Positions 1 through 10,649 of a stretch of DNA of 64,000 nucleotides are shown one piece after another. Below the pieces are notes generated by a model. The model was not told the origin of the DNA and made no database searches. It saw only the letters and a program-made list of their open reading frames with translations. The translations under genes and the position numbers were made by a program. Source of the DNA: Adiantum capillus-veneris (taxonomy: Eukaryota; Streptophyta; Polypodiopsida; Polypodiales; Pteridaceae); NCBI GenBank assembly GCA_014529385.2, contig CM043960.1, positions 118,240,043 through 118,304,042 on the forward strand, read 5' to 3'. Numbering within the stretch: the stretch's first letter is position 1; every line of letters starts with the position of its first letter.

Positions 1-902
1 GCTCTGGCTGCATCCTTTTGTTGCTTCCACTTGTCGGGATTCTCGCGCGCTGCTTTCTTCGCATTCTTCCAATCTTCTTTGGCCAGCCAATCTGGCCTGT
101 TCCACCCATTCTTGATTGCTTTTTGCACTTCGGAACGCTTGTGTTTGCAGTATTCGCGCATTCGAATCTTCATCAGGTCTTCATTGAAGCGCTGATCCCG
201 TGTTGGAACGGGAAACTCATCATGAAGTATGCTGATGACTCTGTTTTTTAAATCACTTGGTACTTCACTCCATTTGTTTAGTATATAGTGTCTAAACAGC
301 TGAGAGCAAAGACCACGCATGCGCGAGATCACCTTCTTGCCGTCATCATCCATGATGATGCCGCCGCTGATGTCGACGGAGTAAGGCAAGCCCTCTGGCC
401 GGTGACGCGTGAACCTGGGTGTCCCGGCAGGGGTCTCTAGAGGCGTGTCGATGGGGGTACAGACGTCAGGTGTCTCCACCGGCGTCTGGGCCCCGAAGCG
501 AGGAGTGTCGAGTGGGGTGGCTCCTGGCGGAGTAGGTAGAGGTGTGTAGCTTCTAGGAACGGTCAGCCGTGCAAAACCTGGCGTAGACGGCGATGCTGTG
601 GCTGGTGTGGGGGCGGGCAAATAAGGGGAGGGTAAAGAGCCTCGTCGAACACGAGGCGGTGTGGAGGCATCGGTGGCGGAATCCCCACAACAACCGCCAC
701 CGCCACCACTAGAGCGCCGGTGTCTAGACGAGTGTGACGCTCGTCTCGTCGACGCCGAAGCTTCGGAGCGCGCCGAATGCTCCAAAAGAGAGGGAGATGC
801 GGATGGTGTAGGAACGCGCGATGATGCGCCAGAGCGATGACGCTCCACGTACCACTGTCTCTGCTGCGGTGACAAAGAAGAAAGAAACTCCTCATCATCC
901 AT
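1..902 (-). CDS. CACTA second ORF, plant transposase (Ptta/En/Spm, Transposase_24-like), partial
   Basis: An uninterrupted minus-strand frame of 300 codons starts with ATG at 902 and leaves the left edge. Residues about 20-75 are Ser/Arg-rich and contain a short Gly run. Residues about 80-150 are Pro/Thr-rich with many T-P pairs and look disordered. From about residue 155 there is a folded, basic region (hydrophobic RGLCSQLFRHYI segment, then KHKRSEVQKAIKNGW) resembling the plant En/Spm-type Transposase_24 domain. It starts 198 bp downstream of the TNP2 stop codon. In this superfamily the second product is a DNA-binding partner (TNPA-like) of the transposase; that role is inferred. The start is the first ATG in the open frame. 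No stop or frameshift is visible, so the ORF may still be functional. Confidence 0.72.
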   Translation of the reverse strand, partial: MDDEEFLSSLSPQQRQWYVERHRSGASSRVPTPSASPSLLEHSARSEASASTRRASHSSRHRRSSGGGGGCCGDSATDASTPPRVRRGSLPSPYLPAPTPATASPSTPGFARLTVPRSYTPLPTPPGATPLDTPRFGAQTPVETPDVCTPIDTPLETPAGTPRFTRHRPEGLPYSVDISGGIIMDDDGKKVISRMRGLCSQLFRHYILNKWSEVPSDLKNRVISILHDEFPVPTRDQRFNEDLMKIRMREYCKHKRSEVQKAIKNGWNRPDWLAKEDWKNAKKAARENPDKWKQQKDAAR

Positions 903-955
903 ACCTGCATTAAACACACGAATATTTAAACTTAATATTGAATGAATAGAGTAGA

Positions 956-1020
956 CAATGACGCAAAGACCATTAAATACAATGACGTAATGACGCATAT
1001 AAATACAATGACGCAATGAA
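956..1020. repeat. Short tandem AATACAATGACGCAATGA repeats
   Basis: Degenerate direct repeats of an ATACAATGACG(C/T)AATGA unit lie in the gap between the two CACTA ORFs. Position upstream of the second ORF suggests a spacer or promoter region; no clear TATA element was identified. Confidence 0.6.
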
Positions 1021-1099
1021 TCGAGTGATAGAAGAGGCAAGTCGAAAACAGAGCTTTTACAGCACGGAGCAAAATTGTTCAAATACAATATTTGTGGCT

Positions 1100-4000
1100 T
1101 TAAGAGATCTCTCTCTCATCCTCGCATAACTCAGCATAACTTCCTATATCTATATAGAGCTCTCCGTTTAAACACATATCCTCTGTTTCATTTTGTAGCT
1201 CCTCTGCATGCACCCCATATAGAGTAGTAGCATCTTGATGCTCGTCTGGCACCACCGCAGCGGCTTCTGATTGAGCATCTTCTCTAATCTCCTCCATTGA
1301 TGTCGTTGTGATTGGCACATGGTAGCCTTCATACGTCCTTGCACTACGAGGGGCTACCTCTATGACGTACCACCAGTTTGATGTAGATTTTGTAGGATGA
1401 AATACTACCTGCCAGAGCCACATAACTTACATAAGAGCTTTCAAGCACATAACTTGTAAAAGGGGGATGTTAACTATTTATATACTTACTTGTTCACAAT
1501 GCTCGGGTAGTACGAAAGTGTCTCTTAGGTCAGTGCATTTCTTAGTAGAATCCACCTCAAGAAAACCAGACTCTCCTCTACGCACAGTAGCGTTGCGACC
1601 CTCCATGATTATCTTGAACCATTGCACGTCGAATAAGTCGACAAAAAATCCTCTGTAATCGATCCTCAAAATCTCTTGCAGCGTGCCGAAGTAAGTGAGT
1701 TCCGCCACCACAGGATCTACATCAGAGGAACGTCGTCGACTAGACTGTTCAAATTTTGCCATGATTCCACAATCTTGAGTAAAACGCTTTTTGTCGATTC
1801 GTTCCACCCTAAAATGTCGACCTTTACACCATGCTGCTGTGTATGACTTATACTACAACGAACAAAAATTATGAGTGGCCGTTCAAACGTTTATAAATAA
1901 AGTCACTTGCTAGTCGTACATTGCAAACTTACCTTGGTCGCGCAACCCCGAGAGTACTCCCACTCTTCTTCAGTCACTTCGTCACCGCATTGTTGTGCGC
2001 TTTTCAATTGGTTGTGCAACCATCTTAAGCTCATGAAGGTTGGTAGGCTCTCCAGAACCGCTGGATAGTGCATCGGTGGTCGTCTTCCCCGTCTCCACTC
2101 GATTCGTGCCCTTTGTCGCTCTTGCTTTGCATCCTCATATTGTGAAATCCACTTTTGCATCACTGGATTGTGAAGCATGCAAAATCGGTTGATTTTAGCC
2201 TCTAGATCTTCCGTCATCTTCTTCTCAACACCGAGATTGCACATGACAATCCCAGATATGCGCTCATCATCTATGGTTCGCCATAGCGTGTCCCGGGATT
2301 TATCAAATCCGTCTAGCCACTCTCCAATGTACACTAGGGACTCTGATACCAACCAACCTTCTGCCATGCTACCCTCCGGACGTGCCTTTTGACGCACATA
2401 TCCCTTAAGCGTTTTCATGAAACTCTCTAAGAAGAACATCCATCTCGAATGAACTGTGCCAGCTATTTCCACCTCATCAACTATGTGAACAAGAAGATGC
2501 ACCTGAATGGTTAGCATTGTAGTAGGAAAATGTTTCTCAAACATGCACACAAGCTCCGCAGCATTTAGTTTGGCGAATGGTATGGAGTCTACGTCGATCT
2601 CCTTTTGTGAGATCCATTGCACCAGCTTTGCAAGTTTGTAGATTGTGTTACGGATGTCAAGAGACAAACATCCCTCAATGGCAACCGGTAAGATAAACTG
2701 TAAAGTATGTGTAGCAATGATATTAAAGTCCACATTTTATGCAATGATATTAAAGTCCACTATGAACGTACCTGACACATTTTATGCCAATCGTGTGACT
2801 TCAAACCGGTAAGCTTTCCTTCTTTAGTAAAACACGTTCGGAGCGAGTGCATTACGCCAGTGGGGGTCCGCAAAGATCGAATGGCCTCTTTTACTTTGCG
2901 TTCTTGGGCTCCTGTGAAAATCCATGGTGCTTTAGGGAGTTTTATCGATCCATCAGACGCTGTTTGCGGCCAATATTGCTCCATACGATCCACATTTCTA
3001 AGGTCAACTCTGGCTCCCAAAGTATCTTTCTTGCCGGTCAAATGGTCCCATAGTAGATTACCCACATTCTTGAATATGTGCATTGGATCGAGCAAGTGAT
3101 TGATCACGAGTCGGGGCCAGTATGGTAACTCGTACCATAGAGATAGTCTCTTCATCCCTGGAGGCAATCCGTCATCGCACATCTCCTTCTGCTCTAACCA
3201 TGCTTGTGCAGACATCCTTGGTGGCTCTCTTCCCAAAAAGCCGTCGCGTAACACATGATTCTCTGGAAGATACGCTTGATGACCTTCGTAGATTTGCTTC
3301 TTCAGTGAGGGTGCCCTACGTGCATTCAGTCTAGGTCCACATGTGACACATGCTCTGTATCCGCTTGTTTGAAGCCCTGCATGTATACACATGATAATAG
3401 ATCAACTATGGGAAAAAACAAGATTTACAGTGTCTGAGTGAGGAGTGTCAATAGATCACCTGAGCATTCTGTTAGCCCGGGATAGTCATGCATGGTCCAC
3501 ATTAGAATACCTCTGATCAAAGCATTCCGTCGTCCTGTGTGTCGGCTCATATCCACCACCTCTATGCCAATCCACAATTGTTGTAGCTCTTCCAATAGTG
3601 GACGAAGATACACATCCATATTCCCCACTTTATATCGCCCTGGCACAATCAAGCTTAGCCATAGGTGCCCCTTCTTCGTAGTCAACCACGGGGGAATGTT
3701 GTAGTTGACGATGACAACGGGCCATACACTGTAAGATGTTGATCTTTGACCAAATGGATTTACGCCATCCATAGCCAGGCCTAAGCGCAAATTTCGAGCT
3801 TCCCTGGCAAAATCCGACCATGTTCCATCTATATGTTTCCAGGCTGCGCAATCTGCAGGAATTCGTAGCACACCATCCGAAGATTTATTCTCCTCATGCC
3901 ATGATGCTAGGGCGGCCATGGACTTACATTCGAAGAAATGCTTGATGCGAGGAAGCAAAGGAAAATGTCGCAAAACCTTTTGTGGAATTTTTGTCCCGTG

Positions 4001-4828
4001 GAGATCTACTCGATATCTTTTGGAATCACATTTCGGACACTTCTCCATGTCTGTGTATTCCCCTCTGAAAAGAATGCAGTCATTAGGACAAGCGTGGATA
4101 GAATTGTAATCCATCCCCAAGTTTCGCAAAATCTTTCTTGCTTCATCTCGGGAATCTGGCATCACATTGTCAGCTGGTAGTATGTGCTCTTTCAGCAATC
4201 TACACAACATAAAAATATGATACAGTCGTGTAAAAATCTATCAGATCATTATACATTTAGAGTTCTATTAAAGTAAACTAATTGTAATAGATCACCTGAA
4301 AAGCACTGTGACGCTAGTGTCACTCCATCCAAACTTTGCTTGCATGTTGAAAAGAACCAGGAGTGCTTTCAATCTAGACATACGTGCTCCATTATACAAT
4401 GACGTATCGGCTTCACTTTTCATATCATCATAGATAAGCCTTTCTGAATCCATGATCGTCTCGATCATTTCATCAATCTCGGGCTCAGACATTGCCTCGT
4501 TGGGAATGTGCTCTGCATGATCATCCCCCGAGCTGTCAGAGGCTACATCTTGTGGCCTCACATATGCTGCTTGACCAAAGCGCCTGCGAACACGTCTATT
4601 GGGTTGCAAGATTGCTGCTTGTTGGCCAGCGTCAGAGTCCGACGAGTTATAATTGGCAACAACTCGATCTATAATAGATGGATCGAACTCGCCAAATTCG
4701 CGAACGTGCTGCAAAGAAACACGTCTTGTCCGTCGCACAGCATGCTTGCATTGATTACAAGGACATAAGACCCTCGTTGAGAGATAGGTGTTTCTATTGG
4801 ACGGTCCCACATCCTCGTCGCTACTCAT
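1100..4828 (-). CDS. TNP2-type CACTA transposase, six exons, apparently intact
   Basis: Six exons join in frame across five GT-AG introns: 4828-4296, 4199-3460, 3376-2772, 2697-1933, 1852-1490, 1408-1100, coding for about 1,104 residues with no stop. Introns are 74-97 bp. Exon 1 carries a transposase-associated motif CPCNQC (residues 22-27). Exon 2 has a CPKC pair (232-235) and the TNP2 signature LAMDGVNPFG with Asp about 322, followed by a WPVVIVNYNIPPW segment. Exons 3-4 contain the GLKSHDWH and LPVAIEG motifs of the DUF4218 region. Exons 5-6 form the DUF4216-like C-terminus (WCKGRHFRVERID, FHPTKSTSNWWYV). This is the usual TNP2 domain order and length. The protein would bind and cut the CACTA termini in the nucleus. 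The introns were inferred from protein continuity and phase; each junction preserves a family motif. Confidence 0.88.
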
Positions 4829-4890
4829 AATGAGGATAAAAAACTTATAACCTGGACAACAAATTTAATATTCTATTGGCATTCTTCGTC

Positions 4891-4958
<68 letters not shown>

Positions 4959-5880
4959 ATCTCACATTCTCTAGTCATGTCCAATCCCCGCACACCTCGG
5001 TCTAGAGGTGCACGGAGATCAGAACCACCGGGTTATCATCTCGTCTTTATTGGTCAATACCTATATTTGTGGGTACAAGAAATCTACACACCCACGTCTA
5101 CATGATACTGCATGTAGTGGACAAAATCCCTTTGCCTCTTCTCTAGCTGTAGCACTTCACTTCATCTTAACATCTTTTCACAGTAGATCTTTTCACTGTT
5201 CGTCTAACTCTAAACCCTAAACCGTAAGTAATTCTTGCGTGGACTCGATCTAACGTAAATAAGCGTAAATCTAAATAAACGTAAATCTAACTAAAAATAA
5301 AGCTAAATCTAATTTAACGTAAGTCTAATGACTAGAGGTTGTCTAGATGGTCATTGTGTCGGGGATGTAGTGACTCTTGCCGCCCTGAAGATCCACCTTC
5401 TTCCCTATCTTCTGAAGACATTTCACCAGTACTTTTGGATCGACGGAGCCCACCATGAGTGAAGACAGCAATACCCTATATTCCATTGAGGGCTTTCTTC
5501 ACCCGCTTCATGTAGGCATCGCAGTCTATGGAGACCTAAATCTAATCTAATATAACGTAAATCTAAATCTAGCTTAAATAAACGTAAATCTAGTTAAAAA
5601 TAAACCTAAATCTAATTTAATGTAAGTCTACATATAACCTAATCTTTAACGTCTTTTAAGATAGTTTCCTACGACGTTATAACTCTCTTCTTCTTGTGTG
5701 TGTACGCGTGTGTGGATGTGTGTGCCAATAAAAAGAGATAAACGGTATAACCTTTCTATCACCCATGCCAAGTATGATAGATTGATTATGCCATTTCTCT
5801 CTTGAATAATAGGTCTTCAGTTCAACTCCTCGTCGGTTAGATCTTTAGGTCTTTTAATTTTAATTAGTTTCCTACGACGT
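4829..5880 (-). other. CACTA 5' noncoding region
   Basis: No gene is seen here. It contains a (CT)n run at 4894-4957 immediately upstream of the TNP2 start. Two A/T-rich blocks (about 5230-5330 and 5540-5635) share repeated AACGTAAATCTAA units and match each other. These are probably subterminal or promoter repeats of the transposon. Confidence 0.6.
4894..4957. repeat. (CT)n microsatellite
   Basis: A perfect dinucleotide run of about 64 bp upstream of the transposase start codon. Confidence 0.95.
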
Positions 5881-5907
5881 TAAATTAGTTTCTCTCTCTT
5901 TCTCTTT

Positions 5908-6160
5908 CAATGTGTGTGCGTTTTTTTGGATCGTATGCATGTTTTCTCTCTCTTTTCCTGTTTCAATGTGTGCGTTTTTTGTTTATGCATGTTCTCTCTC
6001 TCTTTTCCTCTCTCAATGCGTGCGTTTTTTGTTTATGCATGCTCTCTCTCTCTTTTTCTCTCTCAATGCGTGCGTTTTTTGTTTATGCATGCTCTCTCTC
6101 TCTTTTTCTCTCTCAATGTGTGTGCATTCTTTGTTTATGTATGTGTGTGTGCGTTTTTGT
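5908..6160. repeat. 50-bp tandem repeat array in CACTA 5' region
   Basis: Four units with an exact 50-bp period begin at 5964, 6014, 6064 and 6114. Each has CAATGYGTGCGTTTTTTG, then TTTATGCATG, then a CT-rich tail. A degenerate copy begins near 5908 and the last copy decays. The array keeps three plus-strand frames open by chance, but this is not a gene. Confidence 0.9.
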
Positions 6161-6167
6161 TTTTGTT

Positions 6168-6171
<4 letters not shown>

Positions 6172-6215
<44 letters not shown>

Positions 6216-6219
6216 AAAC

Positions 6220-6258
<39 letters not shown>

Positions 6259-6336
6259 AAGAGAGGGAGAGAGAAAGAGGGGAAGGGAACATGAGAATGA
6301 GGAGAGGGAAGGAGCATACCTGGCTCTCCTTCCTCT

Positions 6337-6378
<42 letters not shown>

Positions 6379-6415
6379 AGAAGAAAAAGAGAGAGAAAGA
6401 GAGAGAGTGAGGGAG
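6172..6415. repeat. Compound (CT)n/(GT)n/(GA)n microsatellites
   Basis: CT run 6173-6212, GT run 6222-6251, GA-rich stretch, GT run 6341-6377, then GA-rich sequence again. Simple sequence only. Confidence 0.95.
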
Positions 6416-6502
6416 AGCGTTACCTGCTCTTTGCTTGAGGGCGTCGAAAAACTCAGATCTGAGATCTGAGTTTTTGGGCGCGCTCGGTTATTTTTTTTAC
6501 CC

Positions 6503-6563
6503 CAGCCGGCGTCGCTATGAGCGTCGCTATAAGCGTCGCTAATATGAAGAACCTCTTGTAGTG
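6503..6563 (-). repeat. CACTA terminal sequence and subterminal repeats
   Basis: The terminus CACTACAAGAGG (minus strand) ends at 6563. Three copies of GCGTCGCTAT/A (plus strand) start at 6509, 6521 and 6533, spaced about 12 bp. This matches the known pattern of short subterminal transposase-binding repeats in CACTA elements. Confidence 0.87.
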
Positions 6564-7050
6564 TTGGTCCACCTCCATGGCCATCCAATAGGATTTGAGT
6601 ACACCTTGTGGGCATCTGGCCTAGGGAGTTGACATGTGTCCCTCTTTCCCCTTGTGTACAAATGAAGCTTGTGAGTGTGTGTGAGAGATTTTTTCTCTCA
6701 TCCCCTACTTGCATGGCTTACCCCCTCCTATGTAGGGATTATGAAGACTTTTTGTGACACACACAAAGTATCCAATTCCCCTAATGTTTGACCTTTAGAC
6801 ACAACCTTTGAATTTTGGAACCTTAGCATTTTGGAAGTCTTAATGAGCTGAACCTTAGGGTCTTTTTGAGCCCATTTTTGCACATTTCTCTTTTGCAGAT
6901 GGTCCCCCCCTTTGGATCCCTATTTTCCCTTCTTTGGATCCCTACTGTGGTGGCTTGTCTGCTAGCTTAACCAATATTCTATCTTTTTCTCCCCTGTCAC
7001 TTCCCCATATTAAATGATCAGTTTAACATGAGAAAATCATTTAGGAGAAT
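6564..7050 (-). mobile_element. LTR fragment (minus strand), split by CACTA and element C
   Basis: Read on the minus strand this matches the first half of the solo LTR at 40010-41599, including shared stretches around the GGGATCCAAAGG motif and CCCATTAAGACTTCC. Its first 26 bp are found beyond element C at 15405-15430 (TGTCATAATAATCAATATCT). Together the two parts give about 513 bp of the LTR start. The remainder lies beyond the CACTA, left of the window. No coding sequence is expected. Confidence 0.87.
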
Positions 7051-7737
7051 TGTAACGTCTCCACCTTTCTCCAAAACCAATCCCACATGTAAATTAATTG
7101 AACCCAGTTTTCACAATGCAAAAAGTTACTATTTTTGGCAGTTTTTCTAAATCTGTCGGTGCCAAGATGTTTAGAATGTTATAGAGCTTTCAAAAATGAA
7201 TAAAAACAATTTTTGTGAAAATATTCCTAAAATAGTAATTTTTTGGTCACCCGACCCGTCTAGTTTTGACCTGCTCGTCAAACTACACCCGTATCCAGAA
7301 TTTGAAAAAAATGGAATTCCGGACACTGGGAGCTGTTAAATATGGCAGGTACTCAGGATGATGCACCTTAGCTCCGTCTTAGCACAGCAAGTTTCGGGAT
7401 TCAAATCCAAGCTATAACGACTGTCTAAGGATAAAAATAATTATTTGTTTCTAAGCCTGCTATAGTAAGGGCACCCACACTCGGGGATTGGTGTGTGCAC
7501 AGGCTCTAGGCCACTGGGAGCTTGCTTTAGCAGTTAGAGGGAGCCCCTACTCATCTAGGAGCTTGTGGGAGAGTTTTCAAGCAAGAGAGAGAGTGTGAGA
7601 CTCAGTTAAAGTAAGCAAATTTGACACTTGCAAGCTATGCACTCAAGCTACCATGCATGACCAAAGTGCTCATCCAGATGCAATTAGCAGCATCATTCCA
7701 CCTCTTGAGGTTGGGAGCCTATTTAAGGACCTGTTCC

Positions 7738-7775
<38 letters not shown>

Positions 7776-7780
7776 TACTC

Positions 7781-7815
<35 letters not shown>

Positions 7816-9973
7816 CTTGGGCGAGGTGCTGCCGGCATACACAATCTCTAGGAGAGGATTAAGGGAAAGGATGTTGCCAATTTCTTCTCGGATTAGGCTT
7901 CTTGGATCAGCAATTAAGGTCTTAATCAACTCTAATTATGATAATCTCGAGTTAAATTCATGCTTACATCTTAATCTCTCTATGAATCCCTTATTTTCCG
8001 CTAATACTATGCATAATCTACTACTCAACCTAGTAGCAACTCTCTAATCACCTATGTGATTAGTCTATTTCACTTTCTTAATCCCATTAGCTAATTATGC
8101 ATCAAGTCAACTTCCTTATCACAAATTTATCCAAGGTTAGTAAGAAGGAATTACGAGTTAGTCAATTTACTGATTGAGTGGTGGAGATTGACCCAATTTC
8201 TAGCAATGTAACTAATTAAACAACCCCAATCTGTCATTTCATTACGAAAGAGTTTAATTAAAGGATTTAACTCATATTTCAAGAGATTAATGTATACTTA
8301 GAAGAGTTAATTCCCCCACTCAAAATTAGCAGTCACTAGAGAACAGAATTTCTTCCGCATATGCATAAGACATAACTGCATCTTTCCGTTCATTTTGAGA
8401 GAGAATTAGTACACTAAAATCATCATTCAACCACTCTAATTAAGCAAGTAACTACAAGAAATGAATCCTCCAATTGCCTAAGCTAAGAACCTTAATTCAG
8501 AGTCAATTTCCATAAGTTCAGGAGAAGATGCTATCCTAAATTGATGTAATTATGACTTGGATCACCTAATATTAACCCAAATTTACCCAAAAATAGATAG
8601 ATGAGTAATAACCGTACTTGAAGTTAATCTATTCCTTCCGTATAAGAGTAATTTCTTGATAAATCTAACTATGTTGTATCTGGACCGTTTGTGGTTGTTA
8701 TGGTAATATTGGACACTAGTTCTTTTCCAAATTCATCATCTTTAGTAGTGAGTATAATGGCCCCAAAGAGGACCCGTTTTGGTGGATCTCACAACCATGA
8801 GGCCGGAACAAGCAACACCAACGGAAAAGAAAAGGCTCCTATCATCGAGCAAGCACCGGCCATCTCACGAAGCATTCAAGAGGAGATTATTGAGGTAGGT
8901 CTAATTTTAATTCAATTATAGTTTAATAACATTGCATTCGTTAAGGTAGGAAAGTAACATTAACCCAAAACATATTGGAAGATCCAATGGAGACCACGGC
9001 ATTTTAATTGATGCATTTAAATTCAAGTAGGAAAGAATGTTTTTGGGATATACTGTCTGGTGTAGGAAAGACTGTTTGCTAGGGAAAATTTACTCAGCTA
9101 GTTCATGTTTAATTCCAATGTTGATTTAGTCATGATCCCCCTATTGATCATAGGGGGAAGGCTCGCGAGGTTCTCGCAGTAGCTAGGATTACCTAGCTTA
9201 GGGTTTTGATCCACGTCTTGCGTTCTTTGCGGTGGATACCCACGACTTGCGTTCTTTGCGATGGGATGTCCATGTCGTGCTTTTTATGCGGTGGAAAAAT
9301 CTAGTTGTATGGGCAACTAGGTGACAACGGGTGGAGTTAACACTCAATGGGGGATCTCTTGTCTCCAGGACATTGAAAGTTTAAATGAAATGAGTTATTG
9401 AGTGAATTTTTACTAGAAAGATTGTTTTGGTGTCGCTTTGAAAAACTGTTTGAAGGGTTGTTTTAACACAACCTGTGAATCGGAATTAATCAATGAATAT
9501 ATATGTTGAACAACAAATGTGTTAGTAATTAGAACACACAAGACAAAGTGTGAGTATGAGGGTGGAAAGTGGGGGCTTGGCTCGGGTTGCCAATGCCTAC
9601 GAGAAGGGTGGTCCCGATTGGTCGAGAACTCTCTGTCCCCATAGTACCGTAAATGACGTTAGAATTTCTCATTGCACCAAGAGCAGTGAGGTCCCAAGTG
9701 TACGTGCTTCTGAAATCAATGAAGAAAAAGGCACTCGAGACTTATCTCCTTTTGGAAGGTGAGTCTTAGGACCGATAATTGGTTAGACATGCTTTCCCTT
9801 CCGGGGTGGAACTAGATCTTGTTGCTAGTAGGCTCGACTCAATTCACTTGGTGATGAGAGCTCCTCCGCTAGTTGACCCCTTAAACCACTTTGTTTGCTT
9901 TCGCTATAGATCTAGTGGCCACCAAGTTTACCATCAGAACCGTCATTTGAGATGACGGGGTGGGGATCTCACA
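7051..9973 (+). repeat. 5' LTR of element C
   Basis: A 2.9-kb LTR. It includes (CA)n runs at 7743-7773 and 7783-7812, and a short ORF at 8757-8921. The CA tracts differ in length from the 3' copy. No other gene is seen. Confidence 0.9.
8757..8921 (+). CDS. Small ORF inside LTR of element C
   Basis: A 54-codon frame begins ATG GCC CCA AAG AGG and encodes a basic N-terminus (MAPKRTRFGGSHNHEAGTS) resembling the start of some Gypsy Gag proteins. The same ORF occurs in the 3' LTR at 14191-14304, where CGA has become TGA. It is either captured gag N-terminal sequence or a short LTR-encoded peptide. Function is unknown and expression is doubtful. Confidence 0.3.
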   Translation: MAPKRTRFGGSHNHEAGTSNTNGKEKAPIIEQAPAISRSIQEEIIEVGLILIQL

Positions 9974-9975
9974 CC

Positions 9976-9988
9976 TGGTATTAGAGCC
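9976..9988 (+). other. Primer binding site of element C
   Basis: TGGTATTAGAGCC lies 2 bp after the LTR end and differs at one base from TGGTATCAGAGCC, the complement of plant initiator Met tRNA 3' ends. It confirms the LTR boundary. Confidence 0.8.
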
Positions 9989-10076
9989 TAGGTTTACGAA
10001 CTAGAAAATAATGTTGTTTGAAACTTTTAAAATAATAAAGGTTAGCAGGGTAGACGTACTCAAGGACTGAGCATTG

Positions 10077-10649
10077 ATGTTTCAGGAAGATGCCAAGATT
10101 GCTCGCTGCAAGTTTATAATATTTGAGATAATGTATATGGAGGCGTGTCGTTCTCCAAATTACAATTTTTGTCGAAGCATGATGGAAATTTTGATGAAGG
10201 CCTTTGCTCCTCCATCAATGGGAATTCATCAAGGTTGGGAGATTACATGGAATAGTAAGGGTGGTATCTTCTACATCAATGCTACAAAATTTGAGTATTT
10301 GTCCACTGACTTGAAGAAGCTTTGTTGGGTGCATGAATTGCGGGTTATCCAAGTTTTCTACTTCCTTGGAACTTTTGGAGAAGTTAAGATCACTGTAGAT
10401 GGTCTCAAGACAACCTTGAACCGATGGGTCTTCGATCAAGCAAAGAATGTGATCCCTAGTGATAGAATTAAGCCTAATTCCATTCTGGATGTGTTTCCTC
10501 CAAACGAGAATCTTGTAATATTTGAGTCTATTAGCAATGTGTACAAGAAATACTACTCTAATGAGATAGTGGACTATAAGAATTTGTCTTCAAAGACTTA
10601 TCACTTGTACTATTGTGCTCTCAAACAATCAGCAGTTAGAATCCTTTAA
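10077..10649 (+). CDS. Unidentified ORF in the gag position of element C
   Basis: A 190-residue frame from ATG at 10077 (an upstream in-frame TTG is ignored) to TAA. I do not recognise the family. It has no zinc knuckle and no clear Retrotrans_gag motif. Residues about 40-110 alternate aromatic and hydrophobic segments (WEITWNSKGGIFYIN, RVIQVFYFLGTFGEVKI), suggesting a folded protein rather than random sequence. It stays open although the pol downstream is riddled with stops, so it may be a late capture, a younger insertion or chance. It lies 100 bp after the primer site. Confidence 0.4.
   Translation: MFQEDAKIARCKFIIFEIMYMEACRSPNYNFCRSMMEILMKAFAPPSMGIHQGWEITWNSKGGIFYINATKFEYLSTDLKKLCWVHELRVIQVFYFLGTFGEVKITVDGLKTTLNRWVFDQAKNVIPSDRIKPNSILDVFPPNENLVIFESISNVYKKYYSNEIVDYKNLSSKTYHLYYCALKQSAVRIL

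Larger units (their letters stand above)
1..6563 (-). mobile_element. CACTA (En/Spm) DNA transposon, 5' portion, runs off left edge
   Basis: The minus strand begins at 6563 with CACTACAAGAGG, the standard CACTA-superfamily terminus, followed by three subterminal copies of a GCGACGC motif (6509-6541). Inside are the two genes expected of an autonomous En/Spm element, both on the minus strand: a TNP2-type transposase (4828-1100) and a second ORF (902 to the edge). The 3' terminus is left of the window, so the 3-bp target duplication (TTG expected at 6564-6566) cannot be verified. The element interrupts a minus-strand LTR whose intact relative is at 40010-41599; the break falls about 505 bp into that LTR. 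Confidence 0.9.

Noticed and set aside
1467-4768. Plus-strand ORFs of 60-86 codons opposite the transposase
   Set aside because: Shadows of the minus-strand TNP2 exons without own motifs.
5910-6714. Three overlapping long plus-strand frames and minus-strand frames rich in Ser/Leu/Cys/Val
   Set aside because: Products of the 50-bp array and CT/GT microsatellites, with periodic translations in all frames.
7621-7929. Frames with His-Thr repeats
   Set aside because: Translation of (CA)n in the element C LTR; same at 13077-13328.
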